From: UBA7239 sp035430165
Lineage (GTDB): Bacteria; Pseudomonadota; Gammaproteobacteria; Pseudomonadales; UBA7239
DNA length: 64,000 bases
NCBI GenBank assembly: GCA_035430165.1
Contig: DAOMGE010000007.1
Location: 15,827 to 79,826, forward strand
Direction: 5' to 3'
Positions 42,315 through 50,906 of this stretch are shown here, in pieces (position 1 is the stretch's first letter; every line of letters starts with the position of its first letter). The notes beneath the pieces are model-generated. The model was not told where the DNA came from and searched no databases. It worked only from the letters and a program-made list of their open reading frames with translations. A program made the translations under genes and the position numbers.

Positions 42315-42635
42315 TCAGGTCTGGTCCGGCGGCAGATGCACGCGCATGCCGTCCATTTCGTGAGTGACAATTACCTGACAGCCAAGACGACTGGAAGGCT
42401 GGCGATGTTTTGAAGCATCCAGCAATTTTTTCTCACCCTCTGTCATCGGATTGCATTTCGCGGCCCAGTTTTCATCAATATACACATGGCAAGTACAGCA
42501 AGAACAAATACCGCCACACATACCTTCAATACCCGGTAGCAGATTGATGGTGGAACCTTCCATCAGATTCATGTGTTCATCAACATCCACTGTGTGTTCT
42601 GTACCATTGCTTTCTACATACGTAATATTCGGCAT
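42315..42635 (-). CDS. [2Fe-2S] ferredoxin, adrenodoxin type
   Basis: The 106-residue protein has the adrenodoxin-type cluster motif. Ligands are C40, C46 and C49 in CGGICSCCTC, with the fourth at C86 (LGCQV). Extra cysteines at 44 and 47 lie within the motif and another is at 61. Such ferredoxins pass electrons to cytochrome P450s or Rieske oxygenases. No P450 or ferredoxin reductase is in this window. It is downstream of the ALDH and SDR genes on the same strand, so a role in an oxidative catabolic pathway is plausible. Confidence 0.92.
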   Translation of the reverse strand: MPNITYVESNGTEHTVDVDEHMNLMEGSTINLLPGIEGMCGGICSCCTCHVYIDENWAAKCNPMTEGEKKLLDASKHRQPSSRLGCQVIVTHEMDGMRVHLPPDQT

Positions 42636-42698
42636 AACGACCCCTACATCTCAAGATAAAAATTTTCAAAAACTGTTCAGCAAAAATATATACGGCAC

Positions 42699-43475
42699 TC
42701 AGAACAGCGGCTTTTCTGTCACTTTCGATGGCTTCACTTCCATAAAATCCACCGACACCCCCTTGGGATATCCGAAGCACATCGCAATCGAACTTCCAAT
42801 CACATCAGGCTTCATATAGCCGTCAAATGTTTTGCCTTTTTTCTGCCAGTCATGCAAGGCTGCCGACATCTTGGCAGGATCCCAACCGAGACCAAATTCC
42901 GTAAACACAGCGCCAGGGCTAAAAACTGTCACGCAAATGCGGTCTGCTTTCACTTCCTCGCGCAACTCTTTTGAAAAGCGATCAACCGCCGCCTTGGTCG
43001 CTGCATAAACCGCCAGGTGGGAAATTTCATTGTCGTGCCGCACGGTGGCCGACGACAAATTCAGGATCAGTCCATGGCCATTTGCGCGCAGCAGTGGAAT
43101 TGCTACCTGGCAGCAAAAAATTGTTCCCAGCAGATTGGTATTCAACTGCGCAACGATATCGTCTTCTGTCATCTTCTCGACAGGATCGGGACGCGCGATG
43201 CCTGCGTTATTAACCAGGCCATCAAGTTTGCCAAAATGCGCATGCAGCGCTGAAAAGGCGTTCGTCACATCGGATTTTTTTGTCACATCACAGACAAAGC
43301 CCGCAGCGTTGGCTTCGCCCAGTTCCGCCACAGCCTTGTCGAGTACATCCTGGCGACGGCCCAGCAACGCCACTTTTGCGCCCAGCTTGACCAGCGCCTG
43401 TGCGGTGGCAAAGCCGAGACCAGCACCACCACCTGTGATAGCAATAACTTTGTCTTTGATCAGTTCCGGATTCAT
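42699..43475 (-). CDS. Short-chain dehydrogenase/reductase
   Basis: A classical 258-residue SDR: cofactor motif TGGGAGLG, GRR after strand 2 (hinting at NADP, though this is not decisive), NNAGIARPD, and the catalytic Ser (NLSSATV) and YAATK. The C-terminal half differs from FabG and ends PSKVTEKPLF. It overlaps the upstream aldehyde dehydrogenase gene by four bases, so alcohol-to-aldehyde-to-acid oxidation by the pair is a reasonable reading. Substrate is unknown. Confidence 0.88.
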   Translation of the reverse strand: MNPELIKDKVIAITGGGAGLGFATAQALVKLGAKVALLGRRQDVLDKAVAELGEANAAGFVCDVTKKSDVTNAFSALHAHFGKLDGLVNNAGIARPDPVEKMTEDDIVAQLNTNLLGTIFCCQVAIPLLRANGHGLILNLSSATVRHDNEISHLAVYAATKAAVDRFSKELREEVKADRICVTVFSPGAVFTEFGLGWDPAKMSAALHDWQKKGKTFDGYMKPDVIGSSIAMCFGYPKGVSVDFMEVKPSKVTEKPLF

Positions 43476-44953
43476 CCTGGTATCGCCACTGTTTTGGTTT
43501 GCAAATACTCTTCGAAGCCTTCTGGCCCCATCTCGCGGCCGACACCACTTTGCTTGTATCCGCCAAAAGGAGCGTCTGCCGAAAAGAAAGCTGCGCCGTT
43601 AATGTTCATCGTGCCTGTGCGAATCCGGCGCGCCACACGCAATGCACGATCCTGGTCTTTCGAAAAAATGGCGCCTGACAAACCATAAATCGAATCATTG
43701 GCGATGCGAATGGCGTCTTCTTCTGTGTCGTAGGGAATGATGCACAACACCGGACCGAAAATTTCTTCTTGCGCAATCGTCATGTCGTTGCTGACATCCG
43801 CAAAAATGGTTGGCTGCACATAACAGCCTTTTTCCAAACCGGCTGGAATGCCACCGCCACACACCAGTCGCGCACCTTCGGCCTTGCCTTTCTCGATGTA
43901 GTCCAGCACGCGTACTTGTTGTCGCTTGTTAACCAGCGGCCCCATGAATTGGTCCCGCGACATCGGATCGCCCAGCTTCACACTTTCAAACACAGCCTTG
44001 GCGGTTTCCACTACCTTTTCATACTGTGACCGCGGCGCCAACATACGCGTTGTCAGTGCGCAACCCTGACCAGCATTGAAACAGACACTGATACACATGA
44101 ATGCTGCAAAACCGATATCTGCATCGTCCAGAATAATGTGTGCTGATTTGCCGCCGAGTTCGAGAAACACTTTTTTCACAGTGTCTGCACCGCGCTTCAT
44201 GATGTGTTTGCCGATACCGGTCGAACCCGTGAACGACACAACATCCACACGCGGATCACCGGTGAGCATATCGCCCAGTTCCGCCGGATTTTCAGACGTG
44301 ATGACGTTGAATACGCCCGGAGGAATATCGGTGTGTTCTGCGATCATCTTGCCAATAAATGTGGCAGTCCACGGGGTGTCCGGCGCCGGCTTCAGGATCA
44401 CTGTGCAGCCAGCGGCCAGTGCGGGCACGATCTTGGCCAGATTGATTTGCAACGGAAAATTCCACGGTGTGATAGCAGCTACCACACCCGCCGCCTCTTT
44501 CCACACCATCCGTTTGCTGGGTATGCCAACCACGTTCACGGTCGGCAGCTCACGCTCCCACTGGAATTGCTCGAGATGTTCGATGTTCCAGTCAATAAAA
44601 CTGATCGGGATATCGCACTGCGGCCCATACGTCAGGCCCAGCGGCGCACCGATTTCAGCCACCATCTGGTAGCGCAGCTCGTCGGCATGCGCTTTCATGG
44701 CATCGCGGAATTGCTTCAGGCATTTGATACGGAATGCGTGATTGGTAGACCAGTCAGTTTCGTCGAAAGCACGGCGGGCAGCGGCGATAGCGCGCTCCAT
44801 ATCCTCCGGCCCCGCATCAGCGCAGACACCTGCCACGCTGTTATCGGCCGGGTTGATGTTGTTATAGGTCTTGCCCGACGCAGCAGGCACCAGCTCGCCG
44901 TCGATGTACAAACGTGTTTCAGGGTTGATCGCGGGGAAGTCCGGATTTGTCAT
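43472..44953 (-). CDS. NAD(P)-dependent aldehyde dehydrogenase
   Basis: The 493-residue enzyme belongs to the ALDH superfamily. It has the general-base Glu in FLELGGKSAH, the catalytic Cys in FNAGQGCALTTRM, the nucleotide-binding FTGSTGIGKHI and the C-terminal PFGGYKQSGVGREMG. All key residues are present. It oxidises an aldehyde to the acid; the natural substrate cannot be inferred. It is the first gene of the ALDH-SDR-ferredoxin minus-strand run and has a good promoter 27 bases upstream. Confidence 0.93.
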   Translation of the reverse strand: MTNPDFPAINPETRLYIDGELVPAASGKTYNNINPADNSVAGVCADAGPEDMERAIAAARRAFDETDWSTNHAFRIKCLKQFRDAMKAHADELRYQMVAEIGAPLGLTYGPQCDIPISFIDWNIEHLEQFQWERELPTVNVVGIPSKRMVWKEAAGVVAAITPWNFPLQINLAKIVPALAAGCTVILKPAPDTPWTATFIGKMIAEHTDIPPGVFNVITSENPAELGDMLTGDPRVDVVSFTGSTGIGKHIMKRGADTVKKVFLELGGKSAHIILDDADIGFAAFMCISVCFNAGQGCALTTRMLAPRSQYEKVVETAKAVFESVKLGDPMSRDQFMGPLVNKRQQVRVLDYIEKGKAEGARLVCGGGIPAGLEKGCYVQPTIFADVSNDMTIAQEEIFGPVLCIIPYDTEEDAIRIANDSIYGLSGAIFSKDQDRALRVARRIRTGTMNINGAAFFSADAPFGGYKQSGVGREMGPEGFEEYLQTKTVAIPG

Positions 44954-44979
44954 GGCGTGTCCTCACATTGTCGATCAGG

Positions 44980-45009
44980 ATATTAGCCACCAACGGTCAA
45001 AATAGTCAA
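44980..45009 (-). promoter_or_regulatory. Sigma-70-type promoter for the ALDH-SDR operon
   Basis: On the minus strand, TTGACT (45009-45004) and TAATAT (44985-44980) are separated by 18 bases and lie 26 bases before the ALDH ATG. Both boxes match consensus in five of six or better. A second TTGACC at 45000-44995 may mark an alternative -35 or a binding site. Confidence 0.65.
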
Positions 45010-45049
45010 GTATGCTTTACTTTATTTGGAGGCTATAATCCAGCCCACA

Positions 45050-46048
45050 ATGACAGCGGACTCCACCATGGACACCGGACAAACGCAGAGACCTTTCCGG
45101 ATTGAGACCTCGATCGAGGGGTGGCACCAGCACACACCGTATGCCCTGGAGCAATCCAGCACGCGCTATGCCCTCTGGCAAAAACAGGCAAAAGCCCATG
45201 GTTTCCTCCCGGTAGAACACTTGTTGCCGCGCATTTACTGTCCCTGTCCCGGCACACCGCCAACGTTCATGGACAAGGCCGATACCATTACTGCCACCGA
45301 CCGCTTGCGCCAACAGCGGGATGCCCTGGCACCGTGGGGATTCTGGTTCAAGCTCGCACAGGGGATGAATACCAAAAAGCTCGACATCCTGGGCCGGAAC
45401 CGGATTATCTGCCGCTCACACCTGATCAGCGCTACTGTCGAGAAACTGTTGGGCAAGCGGCTGGCCGAGTCCACCATTCTCGACATGGCCTGTCACAGCG
45501 GCTTCTTTTCCATGGACATGGCAAGCCGCGGTGTGAAACATGTCACCGGCGTAGAGCTGCGCGACATCAGTGTCCGGCAGGCTACATTCCTGCAGCAACA
45601 CTACGGCATCGACAACATCACGTTCGAGCAAGGTGATATCTACGCCTGGAAGCCCACGCAACCGTTTACCGTGGTGCTCAATCTCGGCTTGCTCTATCAC
45701 GTGATTGACCCGGTCACGCTGGTGCGCCGCACCTACGATGCCTGCACAGATTTCGCAGTGATCGACACAATCTGCCACCCGGAGCCGACGTCGGCGTTCA
45801 TTGCCTGCTTCAACAAGGACACCTCGCTCAATGGCGAAGGCAGCCACACCGTTGAGCTGCACCCGACTTATCGCGCACTGATCGACACCATGCACGATGC
45901 CGGCTTCATCGACCTGCTGGAACTTGTTGCGGAAACAGGTGGTGATAATCGCGTGTCGAAGCTGTACCGCAATCGGCTACGCCGTTGCATTATTGGCTTC
46001 AAACGTCCGATGGTCGACGTATTTGCTGACAATGGATTGGCGATATAA
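45050..46048 (+). CDS. Class I SAM-dependent methyltransferase
   Basis: The product (332 residues from ATG 45050) has an N-terminal helical region of about 140 residues, then a Rossmann methyltransferase core. Motif I is ILDMACHSGFFSMDMA, followed by VTGVELRD, GDIYAW and VLNLGLLYHV. The layout recalls CmoB/DUF1698-type enzymes, but the tRNA-modification features are not evident, so the substrate is open. The start is uncertain: ATG 45050 or 45068, neither with a well-placed ribosome-binding site. A perfect TATAAT at 45034-45039 could be its -10 element without a clear -35. It is divergent from the ALDH gene. Confidence 0.8.
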   Translation: MTADSTMDTGQTQRPFRIETSIEGWHQHTPYALEQSSTRYALWQKQAKAHGFLPVEHLLPRIYCPCPGTPPTFMDKADTITATDRLRQQRDALAPWGFWFKLAQGMNTKKLDILGRNRIICRSHLISATVEKLLGKRLAESTILDMACHSGFFSMDMASRGVKHVTGVELRDISVRQATFLQQHYGIDNITFEQGDIYAWKPTQPFTVVLNLGLLYHVIDPVTLVRRTYDACTDFAVIDTICHPEPTSAFIACFNKDTSLNGEGSHTVELHPTYRALIDTMHDAGFIDLLELVAETGGDNRVSKLYRNRLRRCIIGFKRPMVDVFADNGLAI

Positions 46049-46085
46049 GTTTGATTTCAACTCACACAACTGGCTGGAGACAACC

Positions 46086-46484
46086 ATGAGCACACAAGAC
46101 GAACGACGCGCCAAGGGCGTAAAAGCATTCAATGGCGTATATGGCGGCATGATGACCGCACCCGACGAGCGCACTGGCGATGAATTTTTCGAGATCATGC
46201 TCGAAGACCTGTTCGGCAATATCTGGTCGCGTGAAGCACTGTCATTACGCGACCGCCGCCTGTTCACCATGGGCATTATTGCAGCACTCGGCGAAGCTGA
46301 TGTATTCGGCATCCAGGTGGAAACCGGTCTCGCGTCGGGCCATCTAACCGAAGAGCAAGTCAACGAACTGATTCTGCACATGGTGCAGTATGTCGGCTAT
46401 CCCCGCACCACCGGCATGCGCGGTGCGGCAGGCAAGGCCATTCACAGCTGGAAGAAAAAGCAGAAAGAACAGGCTGACAAGTAA
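46086..46484 (+). CDS. Carboxymuconolactone decarboxylase-like protein
   Basis: The 132-residue protein matches the CMD fold: LSLRDRRLFTMGIIAALGEADVF, then GHLTEEQVNELILHMVQYVGYPRT. The AhpD-type CxxC is absent, so a peroxidase role is unlikely; decarboxylase or isomerase activity, or a non-enzymatic role, are options. The ATG at 46086 has GGAG eight bases upstream and gives a normal family length. It lies 37 bases after the methyltransferase on the same strand. Confidence 0.87.
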   Translation: MSTQDERRAKGVKAFNGVYGGMMTAPDERTGDEFFEIMLEDLFGNIWSREALSLRDRRLFTMGIIAALGEADVFGIQVETGLASGHLTEEQVNELILHMVQYVGYPRTTGMRGAAGKAIHSWKKKQKEQADK

Positions 46485-46495
46485 ACGCGGAAAAC

Positions 46496-48169
46496 ATGAT
46501 ATGGCGCATTGCCACCATGGATAGCAATCGAGGTCGCGCAATGCGTCGCATATCATCTCTCTTTCTATCAGGAAACAGAACGGAAACCAGAGAGCTTTCG
46601 ATAACTGGCATTTTCTTTTCGCTACTGTCTCTGGAAGTCGTATACGAAGTAATCCTGCGCAACAAAAGTCTGCCAGATTGCTTATGGATAGCACCACTTG
46701 ACGCAATAATCTATACAGCTATCTGCCTGGCAATATTCCGGCTTGACCTTATACGACTATCTATCAGCTATCTCGCATTACCCTATCTGTTTTTTTTGCC
46801 GGGCTGGCTCAATATCCCTGCGGCACTGATCATGTCCGCAAATTTTTTATACTTCTTTTACCAAACATTTAAAGAAAATCCGTTTGATAATAAAGTAAAA
46901 ATTTCAGTTGCCGAACTTTTGGCTTTTATACTGATAATGGCCTGGGTCAGCCTGTCAGGCGCCGGCGGTCATGGTTACCAGACGTCTGATTACTCCGTTC
47001 ACAATAGCCGACTACTGGATTTGATCAACCACGCATGGCCTGTGCATTACGGCCCAGACAAAAACTTTGTTTACTACATCGGTTATTTCTTGCCTGCTGC
47101 AGCAATCGGTAAGGTTTTCGGCGCAAACGTCGGCGTGGCCAGCATGTTCCCCTGGACATTGATGGGTGTTGGCATCGCCTTCCGCTGGCTCTGTGTCAAC
47201 AGCCAGTGGCAACCCACTGCACTGGTTGCCGCGGCATTTATCCTGTTTGGCCCCATCGACATCATCGGACTTATCTACCTCTACTTCACCACCGACGGCA
47301 TAACACCGGCTTTCGCATGGAAAGTGCTGCGAGACAACACCGACACTCTGGACTTCTGGACTAACTTTCATTCCAGTTTTTTTATCGGAAATTTTCTTTC
47401 CAATACATTCCAGCTGTATTGGTCTCCACCCCAGATCATTGCAGGCTGGATTGGCGCTGGCACACTGATGTACAGCATTGAAAATGGCCGCACCAGACAA
47501 GCCGCATTTATTTTTTCATTGCTGTCATTGTGGGCACCATTTGTGATGATAGGGCTATTTCCAATGATAGCTGGCTCACTATTACTGCACGGCAAAAAAC
47601 ATGCAGCCGACGTTTTTACTCCGGCCAATACCTTGGGCGCAATCATGACAGTTGCATTACTGTTCGTGTTTTATGCCAGCGGCAGCATGCAGAAACACGA
47701 TTCACTGTGGCTTTTTTCGTCAAAAAATCACAATGAAGTACTTCTTATGTTCGTTCTCTCGTGGGGAATATTTGGCATGATCATCCTGAAACATATTCCA
47801 TTAATGAAACCCACAGAAAAATCATGGGCTGTTTTGCTGGCCATTGCCGTATTCATGGCAATGCTAAAAACCTATGGCCCTTACAATGACCTGCTCTGTC
47901 GCGCTTCTGCACCGCTTATGTTCATAACGCTGACCATACTGCTACGTATCATCGGAAGACTCGTTGCACAGAAGGCTATGACCCAAGTTGTTTTTATTGT
48001 TTTCATCATGGCTCCGGGATTCCTGTCAGCCATTTTACAAATGGACACCGCCATAGAAGACTACGGGCACATGGAAACAGGAATAGACATACTCTCTATC
48101 TCCGGAGCCAATCCGAACCTGGGTGACGATAATTCTCTGTTCCGGCACTATCTGGCCCGCAAACCATGA
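46496..48169 (+). CDS. Large polytopic membrane protein of unknown function, A/T-richer than its neighbours
   Basis: I do not recognise the family. The 557-residue product has about eleven or twelve hydrophobic spans, with a long loop after the fourth containing GGHGYQTSDYSVHNSRLLDL and a further PVHYGPDKNFVYY segment. Such an acidic first big loop is seen in GT-C type glycosyltransferases, but no firm match can be made. By eye its base composition is more A/T-rich than the genes around it (for example 46660-46920), which may mean horizontal transfer. It lies 11 bases after the CMD-like gene and just before the Kdo/LPS operon. Alternative starts exist at residues 8 and 16. Confidence 0.7.
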   Translation: MIWRIATMDSNRGRAMRRISSLFLSGNRTETRELSITGIFFSLLSLEVVYEVILRNKSLPDCLWIAPLDAIIYTAICLAIFRLDLIRLSISYLALPYLFFLPGWLNIPAALIMSANFLYFFYQTFKENPFDNKVKISVAELLAFILIMAWVSLSGAGGHGYQTSDYSVHNSRLLDLINHAWPVHYGPDKNFVYYIGYFLPAAAIGKVFGANVGVASMFPWTLMGVGIAFRWLCVNSQWQPTALVAAAFILFGPIDIIGLIYLYFTTDGITPAFAWKVLRDNTDTLDFWTNFHSSFFIGNFLSNTFQLYWSPPQIIAGWIGAGTLMYSIENGRTRQAAFIFSLLSLWAPFVMIGLFPMIAGSLLLHGKKHAADVFTPANTLGAIMTVALLFVFYASGSMQKHDSLWLFSSKNHNEVLLMFVLSWGIFGMIILKHIPLMKPTEKSWAVLLAIAVFMAMLKTYGPYNDLLCRASAPLMFITLTILLRIIGRLVAQKAMTQVVFIVFIMAPGFLSAILQMDTAIEDYGHMETGIDILSISGANPNLGDDNSLFRHYLARKP

Positions 48170-48226
48170 CTTTTACACATCCGCGCTATACCATTTCACC
48201 GCCCTGACCCGAGCTCACCCTGCACA

Positions 48227-49213
48227 ATGACCTCTCACCACATAGCGCATGATTTTATTGCCTCTGGCAAACGTACCGTGCAACTCGAAAGCGCTGCAGT
48301 TGCCCGACTGCAAGACGCAGTCAATGATGACTTTGCCCGGGCCTGCCGCATTCTGCTGGCTTGCGAGGGCCGCATTGTGGTTACCGGCATGGGGAAATCG
48401 GGCCATATTGGCCGCAAGATAGCTGCGACCCTTGCCAGTACTGGCAGCCCTGCCTTCTTTGTCCATCCAGGTGAAGCCAGCCACGGCGACCTCGGCATGA
48501 TCACCGCGAAAGATGTGGTCGTTGCTCTGTCCAATTCAGGCACAACTGCCGAGGTGGTCACCCTGCTACCGCTGATCAAACGCATGGGCGTCCCCCTGAT
48601 CAGCATGACAGGCAATCCGTCTTCTACCCTGGCAACAACAGCCGATGTCCATCTCGACGCCAGTGTGGAAAGCGAGGCCTGTCCCCTGGACCTTGCGCCA
48701 ACCACCAGCACAACGGTTGCCCTGGTGCTGGGCGATGCACTGGCAATCGCCCTGCTTGAAGCACGCGGTTTCACTGCTGAAGACTTTGCATTCTCACACC
48801 CCGGCGGCGCACTGGGGCGCAAGTTGCTGCTGAAAGTCGAGGACATTATGCAAACCGGCGACCGTATACCGGAGGTAAAGCCAGGCACATCGCTAGTGGA
48901 TGCACTGCTGGTGATGAACCAGAAAGGCCTCGGTCTCACCACCATTACAGACGAACAGCATCGCCTGCTGGGTATTTTTACTGACGGCGACTTGCGACGT
49001 GCCTTGCATAGCGATGTTGTCGACCTGCGACATACAGCCATCGACAACATCATGACGCGCAAATGCAAAACCGTTGGCGCCAATATGCTCGCAGCAGAAG
49101 CCCTGTCCATCATCGAGCACACCCATATCATGGCGCTGGTTGTTACCAACGCTGAACAACAGGTAGAAGGCATTGTCCATCTTCACGACATTCTACGGGC
49201 AGGTGTGGCTTGA
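48227..49213 (+). CDS. kdsD: D-arabinose 5-phosphate isomerase
   Basis: KdsD converts ribulose 5-phosphate to arabinose 5-phosphate, the first step of Kdo synthesis. The 328-residue protein equals E. coli KdsD in length. It has an SIS domain (GMGKSGHIGRKIAATLASTGSP, HGDLGMI, LSNSGTTAEV) followed by two CBS domains (VEDIMQTGD and DNIMTRKCK starts). It is the first gene of the kdsD-kdsC-lptC-lptA-lptB operon and overlaps kdsC by four bases. Confidence 0.96.
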   Translation: MTSHHIAHDFIASGKRTVQLESAAVARLQDAVNDDFARACRILLACEGRIVVTGMGKSGHIGRKIAATLASTGSPAFFVHPGEASHGDLGMITAKDVVVALSNSGTTAEVVTLLPLIKRMGVPLISMTGNPSSTLATTADVHLDASVESEACPLDLAPTTSTTVALVLGDALAIALLEARGFTAEDFAFSHPGGALGRKLLLKVEDIMQTGDRIPEVKPGTSLVDALLVMNQKGLGLTTITDEQHRLLGIFTDGDLRRALHSDVVDLRHTAIDNIMTRKCKTVGANMLAAEALSIIEHTHIMALVVTNAEQQVEGIVHLHDILRAGVA

Positions 49214-49767
49214 ATAACAATGAATCCAGACTTGTGCCCGATGTTGCAGAAACACTTGCCCAGCCGATCAAGCTGTTGCTGCTTGATGTTGACGGCGTCA
49301 TGACCGATGGCCGCATTACCTATAACGACGCAGGCCAAGAACTGAAAAGCTTTGATATCCATGACGGGCTGGGCATCAAGCTGCTCCAGCGCAGTGGCGT
49401 ACAAGTCGGCATCGTAACCGGCCGTTCCAGCGCCATGGTAGCGCGCAGGGCCAGCGAGCTGGGAATAGACATCCTGCTGCAAGGCCGTGAGGACAAATGG
49501 GTAGCCGTACAATCCATCCAGCAGCAGCTGGGCCTGCTATCCAGCGAAATCGCCTACATGGGCGATGACCTGCCAGATTTGTCTGCCATTCGCCATGTCG
49601 GGCTAGGGGTGGCGCCAGCCAACGCCGTTGCGCTGGTCAGATCGCACGCCAAGCTGGTTACCCGCGCCGCAGGCGGTGCAGGTGCCGTGCGGGAAGCTTG
49701 TGAATTTATCCTGGCAGCCCAGGGCAAACTGATCGCCGCGCAACACGACTACCTCGGCCAGGCATGA
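49210..49767 (+). CDS. kdsC: 3-deoxy-D-manno-octulosonate 8-phosphate phosphatase
   Basis: KdsC removes the phosphate from Kdo-8-phosphate. The 185-residue HAD phosphatase without a cap domain has the nucleophile motif LLLLDVDGVMTDGR and the C-terminal YMGDDLPDLSAI acidic motif. The start appears to be TTG 49210, overlapping the kdsD stop (TTGA); a later in-frame start cannot be excluded. It acts in the same pathway as KdsD and lies 10 bases upstream of lptC. Confidence 0.95.
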   Translation: MNNNESRLVPDVAETLAQPIKLLLLDVDGVMTDGRITYNDAGQELKSFDIHDGLGIKLLQRSGVQVGIVTGRSSAMVARRASELGIDILLQGREDKWVAVQSIQQQLGLLSSEIAYMGDDLPDLSAIRHVGLGVAPANAVALVRSHAKLVTRAAGGAGAVREACEFILAAQGKLIAAQHDYLGQA

Positions 49768-49777
49768 GCAGACAGGC

Positions 49778-50371
49778 ATGCTAAATAACTGGCGTCAGCT
49801 GTTGGGTATATTGGCGATTCTGGTGGTGGCCGTGGCCGGCCTCACTTATCGTTGGCAACCACCCGCTGCTGAAGCCAACACATCAGTGTCGGCAGAGCCC
49901 ACTGCCAGTCCCGATATGGTGATGCAGCAACCCTTGCTCGAAACCTTTGACGACACAGGCAAGCGCTCCCGTCAGGTCAGTGGACAAGACCTGATGTTCT
50001 TCAGCAAATCCGACCAGGCCCTGATTGCACTACCCTCCATGGAGTTTCAGCCAGTCGGGAGCAATTCCAGAAGCAAGCCCTGGCAGTTAAAGGCCGATAC
50101 CGCGCTACTGACACCCAAAAAAGACAGTGTTTACCTCCAGGGCAGCGTCATTCTCTGGAATGACAATACCAGGAATGGCCGCACAGAAATCCGTAGCGAA
50201 ACCCTCCGTGTGGATACACTGCGCCAATTCGCCGAAACAGACAAAACTGTTACCATACGTGGCCGTCGGAGTGAGGTCAGGTCGACGGGTTTACAGGCAG
50301 ATCTGACTAGCGAACACTTACTGCTCACATCGCGCGTCAAGGAAATCCATGAAGTCTCCAAGCACCCATAA
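49778..50371 (+). CDS. lptC: LPS export protein LptC
   Basis: LptC is the bitopic inner-membrane protein that passes LPS from the LptBFG transporter to periplasmic LptA. The 197-residue protein has one N-terminal span (about residues 8-24) and a beta-jellyroll domain with the family's late VTIRGRRSEVRSTGLQADL segment. It is in the usual kdsC-lptC-lptA-lptB order and overlaps lptA by 23 bases. Confidence 0.92.
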   Translation: MLNNWRQLLGILAILVVAVAGLTYRWQPPAAEANTSVSAEPTASPDMVMQQPLLETFDDTGKRSRQVSGQDLMFFSKSDQALIALPSMEFQPVGSNSRSKPWQLKADTALLTPKKDSVYLQGSVILWNDNTRNGRTEIRSETLRVDTLRQFAETDKTVTIRGRRSEVRSTGLQADLTSEHLLLTSRVKEIHEVSKHP

Positions 50372-50906
50372 CTTGTTGGTAGTGATCGCTGTGACAACCG
50401 TCTGGGGCAGTTGTGCAACACCAGTACAGGCCTTGCCCGAAGACCGTAACCAGCCCATTGAAATTCAGGCCAATAGCGCAGATCGCAGTTCAAAAACCGG
50501 CGTAACGACTTACTCCGGCCACGTAGAAATCAAGCAAGGCAGTATCCGTATCACGGCCAACTCAGTCGTACTGAACAGTGAACAGGATGAACTCACTCAC
50601 TTGACTGCCACTGGCAACCCGGCCACCTATACACAACAGCTTACCGGCAGTGCGGATACCGTAGATGCAAAGGCCAACCAGATTACTTTTGATGTGCATA
50701 CCGATACCGTTGTTCTCAATGGTAACGGCACGCTGAAGCAGAAAGGCGGCAGTATCAGCGGCGAACATATCGAGTACGACATAAAATCAGAACACGTAAA
50801 GGCGCTGGCTGCTGAAAATGGAAGTGCGGATAACAACAAGCGCATCACTGTCGTTATCCCGCCCAGCAAAAGACCTGCCCCAACACCAGAGACACCCAAT
50901 CCGTGA
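50349..50906 (+). CDS. lptA: LPS transport periplasmic protein LptA
   Basis: LptA forms the periplasmic bridge for LPS. The 185-residue protein starts with a signal peptide (hydrophobic to about residue 27, with a TPVQA cleavage region) followed by the OstA-like jellyroll: QPIEIQANSADRSSKTGVTTYSGHVEIKQG and the later YTQQLTGSADTVDAKANQI. The length equals E. coli LptA (185). The Pro-rich tail KRPAPTPETPNP is not part of the barrel. Its stop overlaps the lptB start by four bases. Confidence 0.94.
   Translation: MKSPSTHNLLVVIAVTTVWGSCATPVQALPEDRNQPIEIQANSADRSSKTGVTTYSGHVEIKQGSIRITANSVVLNSEQDELTHLTATGNPATYTQQLTGSADTVDAKANQITFDVHTDTVVLNGNGTLKQKGGSISGEHIEYDIKSEHVKALAAENGSADNNKRITVVIPPSKRPAPTPETPNP

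Noticed and set aside
45028..45039. GGAGG and TATAAT ahead of the methyltransferase as ribosome-binding site and promoter
   Set aside because: GGAGG is about 17 bases from the nearest ATG, and no -35 is found at proper distance; kept only as a note.
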